From CAUPWF01 sp964369775 (GTDB lineage: Bacteria; Bacillota; Clostridia; Lachnospirales; Lachnospiraceae): DNA of 41,933 bases. Positions 34,765 through 41,933 of this stretch are shown one piece after another. The stretch lies in contig CAYJHQ010000025.1 in the NCBI GenBank assembly GCA_964369775.1, positions 1 through 41,933 of the forward strand, given 5' to 3'. Below the pieces are notes generated by a model. That model searched no databases. It was not told the DNA's origin and was given only the letters and a program-made list of their open reading frames with translations. How positions within the stretch are numbered: position 1 is the first letter of the stretch; each line of letters starts with the position of its first letter. A program made the position numbers and the translations under genes.

Positions 34765-36081
34765 ATGAGTAAAAAACATATTATAATAGATGTAAAAAAA
34801 GGAAGTATTGGCGAAGAGTTAGGAATTGAAAAAGGTGATGTGCTTTTAGAGATTAATGGAGAGCTGATCAAGGATATTTTTGATTATCAATTTTTAGTTC
34901 ATGATGAAGAGCTAATGGTGCTAATCCAAAAGCCAGACGGAGAAGAGTGGGAACTTGATATAGAAAAAGAGTATGGTGAGGATTTAGGATTAGAATTTGA
35001 AGAAAGCCTGATGGATGATTATAGGTCATGTCGCAATAAGTGTGTGTTTTGCTTTATTGACCAGATGCCAAAGGGTATGCGAGAAACTTTATATTTTAAA
35101 GATGATGATGCAAGGCTATCATTTTTGCAAGGTAACTATATCACATTGACAAACATGGATGAGGAGGATGTTAAACGAATTGTAAAATACCATCTAGGTC
35201 CTATTAATATTTCGTTTCAGACTACAAATCCAAAGTTACGCTGTGAGATGTTAAATAATCGATTTGCAGGGGAAGCGCTAAAAAAAGTGGAAATTTTATA
35301 TGAAGGTGGCATTGAGATGAATGGCCAGATTGTGCTTTGTAAAGGAATCAATGATGGAGAAGAGTTAGAGAGAAGTATCAAGGACTTGATAAATTATTTA
35401 CCTTACTTAAAAAGTGTGTCTGTAGTGCCTGTAGGAATCTCAAAGTACAGAGAAGGTCTGTATCCGTTAGAGCCATTTGCCAAAGAAGATGCCAAAGAAG
35501 TGCTACAAATGATTCATAAGTGGCAAAAGACTGTACTAGAGAGTCATGGTACACATTTTATCCATGCTGGAGATGAATGGTATGTACTTGCAGGAGAAGA
35601 AATTCCAACAGAAGATTCTTACGATGGATATTTGCAGTTAGAAAATGGCGTAGGGATGCTTAGGCTACTAAAAGAGGAATTTTGTGATGCAATTGACAGC
35701 TGTAAAGGAGATGATAAGAAACGAAGAGTCCACATAGCCACTGGGGAGTTAAGTAAGTCTTTCCTAGAAGAGCTTATGAATCAACTAAAAGAGAAATATC
35801 CAAATACAGAAGTTTTTGTACATGAAATCCACAACGATTTCTTTGGAGAGAAGATTACAGTGACAGGCTTAATTACGGGAAAAGATTTAATGAAGCAGTT
35901 AAAAGATAAGAATATTGATGGACCACTGTTACTATCAGAGCACATGTTTCGTGATGGAGAAGAGGTGTTTTTAGATGATGTTAACCTAGCAGAAGTGAAA
36001 GAAGCTTTACAATGCCCTGTATATATTGTAAAATCAAGCGGGTACGATTTAAAAGATAGTATTCTAAATGATGAAAGATAA
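34765..36081 (+). CDS. DUF512-family radical-SAM-like protein with PDZ-like N-terminus
   Basis: A 438-residue protein of unproven function. Residues 1-65 look like a PDZ-type domain (VKKGSIGEELGIEKGDVLLEINGE). Then comes a CX3CX2C cluster Cys89, Cys93, Cys96 in CRNKCVFCF, the pattern of radical SAM 4Fe-4S ligands. A barrel-like region has ISFQTTNPKLRCEMLNNRFAG and NGQIVLCKGINDGEEL. The DUF512 C-terminal half has SVVPVGISKYREGLYPLEPF, HFIHAGDEWYVLAGEEIP and HIATGELSKSFL. It commonly precedes der in Firmicutes, as here (27 bp). A role in ribosome or RNA modification is only a guess from context. AGGAG precedes the ATG. Confidence 0.88.
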   Translation: MSKKHIIIDVKKGSIGEELGIEKGDVLLEINGELIKDIFDYQFLVHDEELMVLIQKPDGEEWELDIEKEYGEDLGLEFEESLMDDYRSCRNKCVFCFIDQMPKGMRETLYFKDDDARLSFLQGNYITLTNMDEEDVKRIVKYHLGPINISFQTTNPKLRCEMLNNRFAGEALKKVEILYEGGIEMNGQIVLCKGINDGEELERSIKDLINYLPYLKSVSVVPVGISKYREGLYPLEPFAKEDAKEVLQMIHKWQKTVLESHGTHFIHAGDEWYVLAGEEIPTEDSYDGYLQLENGVGMLRLLKEEFCDAIDSCKGDDKKRRVHIATGELSKSFLEELMNQLKEKYPNTEVFVHEIHNDFFGEKITVTGLITGKDLMKQLKDKNIDGPLLLSEHMFRDGEEVFLDDVNLAEVKEALQCPVYIVKSSGYDLKDSILNDER

Positions 36082-36108
36082 ATGAGAGAAAAATAGGAGA
36101 TAATAGAT

Positions 36109-37437
36109 ATGAGTAAACCAATTGTGGCCATAGTAGGAAGGCCAAATGTAGGGAAGTCAACTCTTTTTAATGTATTGGCAGGAGAGATGATTTCGATAGT
36201 AAAGGATACTCCTGGCGTAACAAGAGATAGAATTTACGCAGAAGTGAACTGGTTAAATAAAGAGTTTACATTGATCGATACAGGTGGTATCGAACCAGAG
36301 AGCAAAGATATCATTCTTTCTCAGATGAGAGAACAGGCGCAGATTGCGATTGATACAGCAGATGTAATTATGTTTATTACAGATGTGAGACAAGGTTTAA
36401 TTGACTCTGACTCAAAAGTTGCAGACATGCTTAGAAGAAGTGGAAAACCAGTTGTTCTTGTAGTTAACAAGGTGGATAACTTTGATAAGTTTATGCCAGA
36501 TGTATATGAGTTTTATAATTTGGGTATAGGAGAACCATATCCAATCTCAGCAGCGTCAAGACTTGGACTTGGGGATATGCTTGATCAGGTAACATCTTTG
36601 TTTCCAAATAATTTCTCGGAGGAAGCAGAAGAAGATGATAGACCAAGAATTGCTATAGTAGGAAAGCCGAATGTAGGAAAGTCTTCTATTGTAAATAAAT
36701 TACTAGGAAAAGACCGTGTAATTGTTTCAGATATCGCTGGTACAACTAGAGATGCGATTGATACAACGATAAAAGCAAATGGGAAAGAGTATGTTTTTAT
36801 AGATACAGCAGGTCTACGCAGAAAGAGTAAGATTAAAGAGGAATTAGAGCGCTTTAGTATTATTCGTACAGTAACTGCTGTGGAAAGAGCAGATGTAGTC
36901 CTTATGGTAATTGATGCAGTAGAAGGGATTACAGAACAAGATGCTAAGATTGCAGGGATTGCCCATGAGAGAGGAAAAGGGGTTATTATTGTCGTGAATA
37001 AATGGGATGCTATTGAAAAGCACGACAAGTCTGTGTATGAATATGAAAAAGATATAAGACAGGTACTGGCATATATGCCATATGCAGAGATTATGTTTGT
37101 ATCAGCGGTGACAGGACAAAGACTGAATAAGCTGTATGATATGATCGATGTGGTAATTGAAAATGCTACACTACGTGTGCAAACAGGTGTATTAAATGAA
37201 ATTATGGCAGAAGCAGTTGCATTGCAACAGCCACCATCGGATAAAGGAAAACGTTTGAAGTTGTACTATATCACGCAAGTATCTGTAAAACCACCAACCT
37301 TTGTTATTTTCGTAAACGATAAAGAGTTGATGCATTTCTCTTATACGAGATATCTAGAAAACAAAATACGTGAAGCGTTCGGATTTAAAGGGACATCTTT
37401 GAAGTTCTTCATTCGTGAGAGAAAGGAAAAGAAGTAA
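36109..37437 (+). CDS. der: Double-domain ribosome assembly GTPase Der (EngA)
   Basis: Essential GTPase for 50S subunit maturation. Two tandem GTPase domains: the first with G1 GRPNVGKST near residue 10, DTGGIE as G3 and NKVD as G4. The second has G1 GKPNVGKSS near 184, DTAGLRRKSK as G3 and NKWD as G4. A C-terminal KH-like domain (about 355-442) includes LKLYYITQVSVKPPTFVIFVND. The 442 residues are normal. A TAGGAGA site precedes the ATG. It is followed within 1 bp by plsY. Confidence 0.98.
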   Translation: MSKPIVAIVGRPNVGKSTLFNVLAGEMISIVKDTPGVTRDRIYAEVNWLNKEFTLIDTGGIEPESKDIILSQMREQAQIAIDTADVIMFITDVRQGLIDSDSKVADMLRRSGKPVVLVVNKVDNFDKFMPDVYEFYNLGIGEPYPISAASRLGLGDMLDQVTSLFPNNFSEEAEEDDRPRIAIVGKPNVGKSSIVNKLLGKDRVIVSDIAGTTRDAIDTTIKANGKEYVFIDTAGLRRKSKIKEELERFSIIRTVTAVERADVVLMVIDAVEGITEQDAKIAGIAHERGKGVIIVVNKWDAIEKHDKSVYEYEKDIRQVLAYMPYAEIMFVSAVTGQRLNKLYDMIDVVIENATLRVQTGVLNEIMAEAVALQQPPSDKGKRLKLYYITQVSVKPPTFVIFVNDKELMHFSYTRYLENKIREAFGFKGTSLKFFIRERKEKK

Positions 37438-37438
37438 A

Positions 37439-38080
37439 ATGGAGCGATTAATATGTTTGGGAATCGGCTATTTGTTCGGCTTGATTCAAAGCGGCTTTAT
37501 TATGGGAAAACTGAATCATATAGACATCAGAGAGCATGGTAGCGGAAATGCAGGAAGTACCAATGCACTAAGAACACTAGGCTGGAAAGTTGGATTAATA
37601 ACATTTATAGGAGACTGTTTTAAGTGTGTGGCAGCAGTACTGATATGTAGAGCTATCTTTAAAGAGAGCGCACCAGAGATGTTACCACTTCTTGGATTAT
37701 ATGGAGGAACTGGAGCTATTATAGGTCATAATTATCCATTTTATTTGGGATTTAAAGGAGGAAAGGGAATAGCAGCAACAGGTGGATTACTTTTTGCAGT
37801 TAATCCACTAATTGCATTGATTGCACTGACTATGTTCGTTTTAGTGGTTGCTATCACAAAATATGTATCAGTTGGATCAATTGTAGTAGTAATAACTTTT
37901 GCTACAGCGGTTATTATCGATGGTCAACTCGGTGGATTTGATATGGCTTCTAGGTTTTTGCCAGAGATGTACGGAGTTGCTATTTTCTTGATGTTATTAG
38001 CAATTTACAGGCATAAGGATAATATTGTGAGATTACATAGAGGAACTGAGAATAAAATCGGTTCGAAAAAGAAAGCGTAG
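37439..38080 (+). CDS. plsY: Acyl-phosphate glycerol-3-phosphate acyltransferase
   Basis: Membrane enzyme that acylates glycerol-3-phosphate from acyl-phosphate, first step of phospholipid synthesis. Five or so hydrophobic helices are present. Conserved motifs are HGSGNAGSTNALRTLGW (near 37-53), GHNYPFYLGFKGGKGIAATGG (near 102-122) and a C-terminal YRHKDNIVRLHRGTENKIG. It has 213 residues. An in-frame TTG/ATG-like extension reaches into der, but ATG 37439, just after the der stop with AAAGGA 11 bases before it, gives the canonical N-terminus. The next gene, gpsA, supplies its substrate. Confidence 0.95.
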   Translation: MERLICLGIGYLFGLIQSGFIMGKLNHIDIREHGSGNAGSTNALRTLGWKVGLITFIGDCFKCVAAVLICRAIFKESAPEMLPLLGLYGGTGAIIGHNYPFYLGFKGGKGIAATGGLLFAVNPLIALIALTMFVLVVAITKYVSVGSIVVVITFATAVIIDGQLGGFDMASRFLPEMYGVAIFLMLLAIYRHKDNIVRLHRGTENKIGSKKKA

Positions 38081-38089
38081 GTAGTGGAG

Positions 38090-39109
38090 ATGAGTAAAAT
38101 AGGAGTATTGGGGGCAGGAAGCTGGGGAACAGCACTGGCACTATTATTACATGAGAACAGCCATGAAGTTACGATATGGTCTATCAGTCAAGAAGAGGTA
38201 GAGATGCTTGACAAAAAAAGAGAACATGAAGTGAAATTGCCAGGGATAAGTATTCCAGATGCTATTACCATCACTAATGTAATTCAAGAAGCAATTGAAG
38301 ATAAGGATGTGCTTGTACTTGCGGTACCATCCCCATATACAAGAGCAACTGCAAAATCTATGAGTCCTTATGTAAAAGAAGGGCAGATCATTGTAGATGT
38401 TGCAAAAGGAATTGAAGATAATACGCTGTTGACGTTATCAAAGCAAATTGAAGAAGAGATACCACAAGCTGATGTAACCGTTTTATCGGGTCCAAGCCAT
38501 GCAGAAGAGGTAGGAAGAAAATTACCGACTACTGTAGTAGTTGCGGCAAAAAAGAAAGAGACTGCTGAGTTTTTACAAGGAGTATTTATGAATGAATACT
38601 TCCGTGTATATACAAGCCCGGACATGATAGGCGTGGAGTTAGGAGGATCTCTTAAGAACGTAATAGCGCTTGCAGCTGGTGTGGCCGATGGACTTGGATG
38701 TGGTGATAATACAAAGGCGGCACTTATAACAAGAGGAATCGCAGAGATTACACGACTTGGAGTAAAGATGGGTGGAAAACCAGAGACCTTTGCGGGGCTT
38801 ACAGGAATTGGAGATTTAATTGTAACGTGTGCGAGTATCCACAGTAGAAATAGAAAAGCAGGATATCTGATAGGACAAGGAATGACAGCAGACGAAGCAA
38901 TGAAAGAAGTAAAAATGGTAGTAGAAGGGGTATATTCAGCTAAGGCAGCTAATAAATTGAGCAAAAAATATGGCGTGGAGATGCCAATCGTATCAGAAGT
39001 CACTGCAGTGCTATTTGAAGGGAAAAGCGGAAAAGAAGCACTTGCAGATTTGATGGAGAGAGATGGAAGGGTAGAGATTGCAAATACAGAGAATGATATT
39101 TGGCAATAA
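38090..39109 (+). CDS. gpsA: NAD(P)-dependent glycerol-3-phosphate dehydrogenase
   Basis: Reduces dihydroxyacetone phosphate to sn-glycerol-3-phosphate, the PlsY substrate. Motifs: the Rossmann loop GVLGAGSWGTALA at the start, AVPSPYTRA, KGIED, SGPSHAEEVGRKLPTTVVVA, the catalytic-lysine region GGSLKNVIALAAGVADGLG and GLTGIGDLIVTC. The length is 339 residues from ATG 38090. A GTG at 38084 is also in frame, but AGGT at 38079-38082 fits ATG 38090 better. It begins 9 bp after plsY, a sensible metabolic pairing. Confidence 0.96.
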   Translation: MSKIGVLGAGSWGTALALLLHENSHEVTIWSISQEEVEMLDKKREHEVKLPGISIPDAITITNVIQEAIEDKDVLVLAVPSPYTRATAKSMSPYVKEGQIIVDVAKGIEDNTLLTLSKQIEEEIPQADVTVLSGPSHAEEVGRKLPTTVVVAAKKKETAEFLQGVFMNEYFRVYTSPDMIGVELGGSLKNVIALAAGVADGLGCGDNTKAALITRGIAEITRLGVKMGGKPETFAGLTGIGDLIVTCASIHSRNRKAGYLIGQGMTADEAMKEVKMVVEGVYSAKAANKLSKKYGVEMPIVSEVTAVLFEGKSGKEALADLMERDGRVEIANTENDIWQ

Positions 39110-39120
39110 AGAGGTAAAAT

Positions 39121-39651
39121 ATGAGTGGAGAAAAATGTCAAGGTTCAAAAAATATTTTACTGATCGGTTTTATGGGAAGTGGTAAAACAGCCATCTCGAA
39201 ATGTCTTCAAAGAAAGTATAGAAGGAATATCATCGATATTGATGAGGAAATTGTAAAACGTGAGAAGCGCACAATTCCAGAGATCTTTGAACGAGATGGA
39301 GAAGCGTATTTTAGAGACACAGAAACGACCATTTTAGGAGAGTTAGAGGCTAGAACTAATCTAGTGGTTTCCTGTGGTGGTGGGGCAGTGCTTAGAGAAG
39401 AAAATGTAGAGATCATGAAGCGAAGTGGAATTGTTGTCTACCTTGTTGCAACACCAGAAACGGTGTATGAGCGTGTAAAAGATTGTAAAAGTCGCCCGTT
39501 ATTAAAAGAAAATAATAATGTAGAGTTTATTACCCGGTTAATGGAGAAAAGACGAAGTAATTACGAAAGTGCAGCAGACATAGTGATTCAAACAGACGAT
39601 AAAAGTATTGAACAAATCTGTGAAGAGCTAATGAAAAAACTTTTCGAGTAG
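39121..39651 (+). CDS. aroK: Shikimate kinase
   Basis: Phosphorylates shikimate at O3 with ATP, fifth shikimate-pathway step. A 176-residue P-loop kinase: Walker A GFMGSGKT (about 16-23), IDIDEEIVKRE with the shikimate-binding Asp, FRDTETTIL, and CGGGAVLREENV. RPLL in the lid and a C-terminal RRSNYESAADIVIQTDD complete the family pattern. GAGGT precedes the ATG, 11 bp after gpsA. Chorismate synthase is in this window too, but on the other strand and about 18 kb away. Confidence 0.95.
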   Translation: MSGEKCQGSKNILLIGFMGSGKTAISKCLQRKYRRNIIDIDEEIVKREKRTIPEIFERDGEAYFRDTETTILGELEARTNLVVSCGGGAVLREENVEIMKRSGIVVYLVATPETVYERVKDCKSRPLLKENNNVEFITRLMEKRRSNYESAADIVIQTDDKSIEQICEELMKKLFE

Positions 39652-39669
39652 AGGTGAGAGGTAAGAGAT

Positions 39670-40167
39670 ATGTTGAGGAAATTTTTCCCAGATGAATATG
39701 AGATGTCAACTTATGTTATTTCATTTGAAAAACTGTATGAAGAGGGAATTAGAGGAGTTATTTTTGATGTGGATAACACACTAGTCCCGCATGATGCTCC
39801 AATTGATGATCGCGCGAAAGCGCTATTTGAGAGATTGAAGAAGTTAGGTATGGTTGTTTGCTTGATGTCAAACAATGGTGAAGAGCGGGTAAAGAAATTC
39901 GCAGATGCAGTAGGCGTTCGATACATCTATAAAGCACAAAAGCCTTTGATTAAGAATTATTTAAAGTCGGTTGGTATGCTTGGAACAACGAAAGAATCTA
40001 CGATTTTTATTGGAGATCAATTATTTACTGATGTATGGGGAGCTAAGCGAGCCGGAATTAGGAATATTTTGGTAAAACCGATGGATAAAAGGGAAGAAAT
40101 TCAGATTGTTATAAAGAGACGTTTAGAAAACATAGTGCTAAAAGCTTATCTGAAAGAAAAAGCTTGA
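39670..40167 (+). CDS. YqeG-family HAD phosphatase (subclass IIIA)
   Basis: A 165-residue haloacid-dehalogenase hydrolase. Motif I is IFDVDNTLVPHDAP (catalytic Asp near 34 and 36), motif II CLMSNNGEERV, motif III the lysine in KAQKPL, and motif IV IGDQLFTDVWGAKRAG. This fits YqeG of Bacillus and the phosphatidylglycerophosphatase GEP4-like group; PGP phosphatase activity is possible but unproven. That would suit nearby plsY and gpsA. The start follows GAGGTGAGAGG. It is the last gene before efp. Confidence 0.9.
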   Translation: MLRKFFPDEYEMSTYVISFEKLYEEGIRGVIFDVDNTLVPHDAPIDDRAKALFERLKKLGMVVCLMSNNGEERVKKFADAVGVRYIYKAQKPLIKNYLKSVGMLGTTKESTIFIGDQLFTDVWGAKRAGIRNILVKPMDKREEIQIVIKRRLENIVLKAYLKEKA

Positions 40168-40197
40168 AAAATATAAAGAACTATTATAAACTATAAT
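40164..40197 (+). promoter_or_regulatory. Possible efp promoter
   Basis: TTGAAA (40164-40169), with TAAACT at 40187-40192 (17 bp away) or TATAAA at 40185-40190 (15 bp). TATAAT at 40192-40197 is closer to consensus but at 22 bp. The exact -10 is unclear. Confidence 0.4.
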
Positions 40198-40226
40198 AAG
40201 TTGAGGAAATTTAAGGAGGAATACAA

Positions 40227-40784
40227 ATGATTTCAGCAGGAGATTTTAAAAATGGCGTAACACTTGAGATAGAAGGAAATATTTTCCAAATTCTAGAGTT
40301 TCAACATGTAAAACCAGGAAAAGGTGCAGCATTTGTTAGAACAAAGCTAAGAAACATTAAGTCAGGATCAGTAGTAGAAAGAACATTTAGGCCAACTGAG
40401 AAGTTCCCTAAAGCTCATATTGAGAGAAAAGATATGCAATACCTATATAATGACGGTGAATTATATCACTTCATGGATGGAGAGACTTTTGAGCAGATTG
40501 CATTGAACGAAGAGTCGATTGGAGATGCGCTTAAATTCGTAAAAGAGAATGATTCTGTAAAGATTTGTTCACACAACGGAAACGTATTTGCAGTAGAGCC
40601 ACCACTATTTGTAGAACTTGCTATTGTTGAGACAGAGCCAGGATTTAAAGGAGACACAGCTCAAGGTGCTACTAAAGCAGCTGTAGTAGAGACAGGCGCA
40701 ACAGTATATGTACCACTATTTTGTGAAACAGGCGATGTATTAAAGATTGATACTCGTACAGGCGATTATTTATCAAGAGCATAA
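40227..40784 (+). CDS. efp: Elongation factor P
   Basis: Rescues ribosomes stalled at polyproline by entering the E site. The 185 residues form three beta-barrel domains. The tip loop HVKPGKGAAFVR carries Lys32, the residue modified in many bacteria; in Bacillus it bears 5-aminopentanol. Its modification enzymes are not in the window. The C-terminal signature KIDTRTGDYLSRA is typical. The ribosome site AAGGAGG is excellent. It is closed by a strong terminator and probably expressed alone. Confidence 0.98.
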   Translation: MISAGDFKNGVTLEIEGNIFQILEFQHVKPGKGAAFVRTKLRNIKSGSVVERTFRPTEKFPKAHIERKDMQYLYNDGELYHFMDGETFEQIALNEESIGDALKFVKENDSVKICSHNGNVFAVEPPLFVELAIVETEPGFKGDTAQGATKAAVVETGATVYVPLFCETGDVLKIDTRTGDYLSRA

Positions 40785-40793
40785 TAGAAAATG

Positions 40794-40826
40794 AAACCCT
40801 CTAAGTAAAACGCCTAGAGGGTTTTT
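40794..40826 (+). terminator. Terminator after efp
   Basis: AAACCCTCTA (40794-40803) pairs perfectly with TAGAGGGTTT (40815-40824), an 11-base loop and a T-run to 40826, starting 9 bp after the stop. Confidence 0.92.
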
Positions 40827-40852
40827 CTCTACTAATAATTTCCTGAATTGAC

Positions 40853-40881
40853 TTGATTTTTATTTGAATTGAGTTTATAAT
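40853..40881 (+). promoter_or_regulatory. Promoter of the DUF5688 gene
   Basis: TTGATT (40853-40858), a 17-bp spacer and a perfect TATAAT (40876-40881). It predicts a leader of about 95 bases before the ATG. Confidence 0.7.
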
Positions 40882-40901
40882 CAACACATAATATTCATTT
40901 T

Positions 40902-40938
40902 GGCAGAGTGTTCTGCCGTCAATTGCACAGTTCGTGCA
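40902..40938 (+). promoter_or_regulatory. Two hairpins in the DUF5688 leader
   Basis: GGCAGA-GTGT-TCTGCC (40902-40917) is a perfect 6-bp stem with a 4-base loop. TGCAC-AGTTC-GTGCA (40924-40938) follows after 6 bases. Neither has a T-run, so they are not terminators. No known riboswitch is recognised. Confidence 0.5.
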
Positions 40939-40983
40939 TTTTCCAATATCTGAAGAGAGCGTGTATAAATAAGGAGCGAGAAT

Positions 40984-41868
40984 ATGAATTATTCTGAATT
41001 TGTGTGCGCGATAGAAGAAAGAGTAAGAGAGCGAGTAGGTGATAGCACAAGGGTTGAAATCCACAAAAATACAAAGAACAATGGAAGAAAAAGAGTAGGA
41101 CTAGTTATAAAAGAAGAAGGGATAAACATAGCACCTGCAATTTATCTAGAGGAATTCTATGATAAATGGACACTGGCCGATAATTTAGAGGGGATTGTCG
41201 ATGAGATAATGTCCATTCAAAATGAAGTGAAATTAGAACAATCATTTGATAGTGATTTTTTAAAAAACTATGAACTAGTAAAAGAGAAGTTAGCGTTTAA
41301 AGTGGTTCATTATGAAAAAAATCAAAATCTGCTCAATGAGTTGCCGCACGTTAAATTTTTAGATTTAGCTATTGTATTTTACGTGTTAGTAGATGAGAAC
41401 GAAAAAGGAATTGCTACGATGGTTGTAAGGAATTCTCATAAAAATAGTTGGAAGGTGGAATTGAGTGAGTTATATGATGATGCTTTAAAAAATGCGGAAG
41501 TGATGCTTCCATCAGATTTTCAACCGATGACTAGTGTAATCTCTGAGCTTTTAGTAGAGGAAAAAGAAGGAAAATCAAAGAATGATGAGAGCATGTTTGT
41601 ACTTTCCAATAGAAATCGCAATTTAGGCGCTGCATGTATTCTTTACGAAGGGGTTCTAGAGACGATTGCTAAATTTTTGAGTGAAGATTACTATGTAATA
41701 CCTAGTAGTATACATGAGGTTATAATTGTTCCATTTAGCAAGAGCCCTAAAAAGGAAGAGTTAGAGGAGATGATTCGAGAGATTAATGAGACCCAGCTCG
41801 AGGAAGAAGAAGTATTATCTGATTATGCGTATTTTTATAGTACGAGAGAACAAAGATTGCTTTACTAA
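40984..41868 (+). CDS. DUF5688 family protein, function unknown
   Basis: A 294-residue, soluble, acidic protein without a signal peptide or membrane helix. The start MNYSEFVCAIEERVRERVGD, the internal GINIAPAIYLEEFYDKW, the VKFLDLAIVFYVLVDE strand, and LGAACILYEGVLETIAKFLSEDYYVIPSSIHEVIIVP near 220-256 match DUF5688, a family abundant and often multi-copy in Lachnospiraceae. No catalytic motif is apparent. It has its own promoter and a structured leader, stands alone between efp and a tRNA, and follows AAGGAG. Toxin, regulatory or phage-response roles are all unproven. Confidence 0.85.
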   Translation: MNYSEFVCAIEERVRERVGDSTRVEIHKNTKNNGRKRVGLVIKEEGINIAPAIYLEEFYDKWTLADNLEGIVDEIMSIQNEVKLEQSFDSDFLKNYELVKEKLAFKVVHYEKNQNLLNELPHVKFLDLAIVFYVLVDENEKGIATMVVRNSHKNSWKVELSELYDDALKNAEVMLPSDFQPMTSVISELLVEEKEGKSKNDESMFVLSNRNRNLGAACILYEGVLETIAKFLSEDYYVIPSSIHEVIIVPFSKSPKKEELEEMIREINETQLEEEEVLSDYAYFYSTREQRLLY

Positions 41869-41889
41869 CGGCAAAGAATATGATATGAT
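41861..41889 (+). promoter_or_regulatory. tRNA promoter
   Basis: TTTACT (41861-41866), a 17-bp spacer and TATGAT (41884-41889), 15 bases before the tRNA 5' end. It overlaps the end of the DUF5688 gene. Confidence 0.5.
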
Positions 41890-41904
41890 TACATGGTTTC
41901 ATAT

Positions 41905-41933
41905 GCACCCATAGCTCAGTGGATAGAGCGCTG
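41905..41933 (+). tRNA. tRNA, 5' part only (possibly tRNA-Arg)
   Basis: GCACCCATAGCTCAGTGGAT followed by AGAGCGCTG has the tRNA 5' pattern: a 7-base acceptor strand GCACCCA, T8-A9 and a D-stem GCTC/GAGC with AGTGGATA as D-loop (G18-G19 present). The anticodon and acceptor 3' strand are beyond the window. The sequence looks like clostridial tRNA-Arg, but identity cannot be proved here. Confidence 0.85.

Noticed and set aside
38368..39141. 257-codon minus-strand ORF opposite gpsA
   Set aside because: It is the antisense of a conserved gene; its Ser/Pro/Ala-rich composition mirrors gpsA codons and there is no start signal.
1..41933. Prophage, insertion sequence, integron, CRISPR or toxin-antitoxin pair
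   Set aside because: No transposase, integrase, direct-repeat array, att-like repeat or small paired genes; genes are tightly packed housekeeping genes with uniform codon use.

Overview
The window is a compact stretch of chromosome from a low-G+C Firmicute, most likely a member of the Lachnospiraceae (Clostridia). The reasons are strongly AT-biased codon use, purine-rich AGGAG ribosome binding sites, a dnaG-rpoD-trmK-nif3 block, a DUF5688 protein of a kind frequent in Lachnospiraceae, a 393-residue ribose-phosphate pyrophosphokinase, and the absence of mobile DNA. I see 37 protein genes, one of them cut by the left edge, and the first 29 bases of a tRNA at the right edge. No gap without a gene exceeds about 220 bases. 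There is no CRISPR array, insertion sequence, prophage or rRNA.

Layout. 1-7066: arginine and proline synthesis. argG (minus) is divergent from proB-proA, followed by argC-GNAT-argJ-argB. ArgR-type boxes lie between argG and proB and over the argC -10 element. 7129-12564: a small DUF606 transporter, then comEA, a two-component system and comEC, a competence locus with a regulator pair in the middle. 12623-19753: a dGTPase-like HD hydrolase, dnaG, rpoD, trmK, a Nif3-family gene and a TGS-domain nucleoside kinase. 19725-21718 (minus): an RluA pseudouridine synthase and aroC. 21840-25128: an L,D-transpeptidase with an acidic cytoplasmic tail, tgt and yajC. 25347-32119: leuB-ilvD-ilvB-serC-serA, a branched-chain amino acid and serine unit. 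32149-34636: a membrane-anchored polysaccharide deacetylase converging on a prs-like gene, with a 38-bp perfect palindrome between them. 34765-40784: a DUF512 radical-SAM-like gene, der, plsY, gpsA, aroK, yqeG and efp. 40984-41933: a DUF5688 protein and a tRNA.

How they work together. Most genes belong to housekeeping anabolism. Glutamate is drawn into proline (ProBA) and arginine (ArgC, ArgJ, ArgB, ArgG), shikimate into chorismate (AroK, AroC), pyruvate into branched-chain intermediates (IlvB, IlvD, LeuB), and 3-phosphoglycerate into serine (SerA, SerC). PlsY and GpsA supply phospholipid precursors. DnaG and RpoD run replication and transcription. I found no whole new system. The most unusual points are an apparent AUU start codon for comEC behind a 13-nt match to the 16S rRNA tail, a GNAT acetyltransferase inside the arg operon, a hairpin spanning the start of the DUF606 gene, a two-component system inside the com locus with a lipoprotein-like ComEA, and the 38-bp palindrome.
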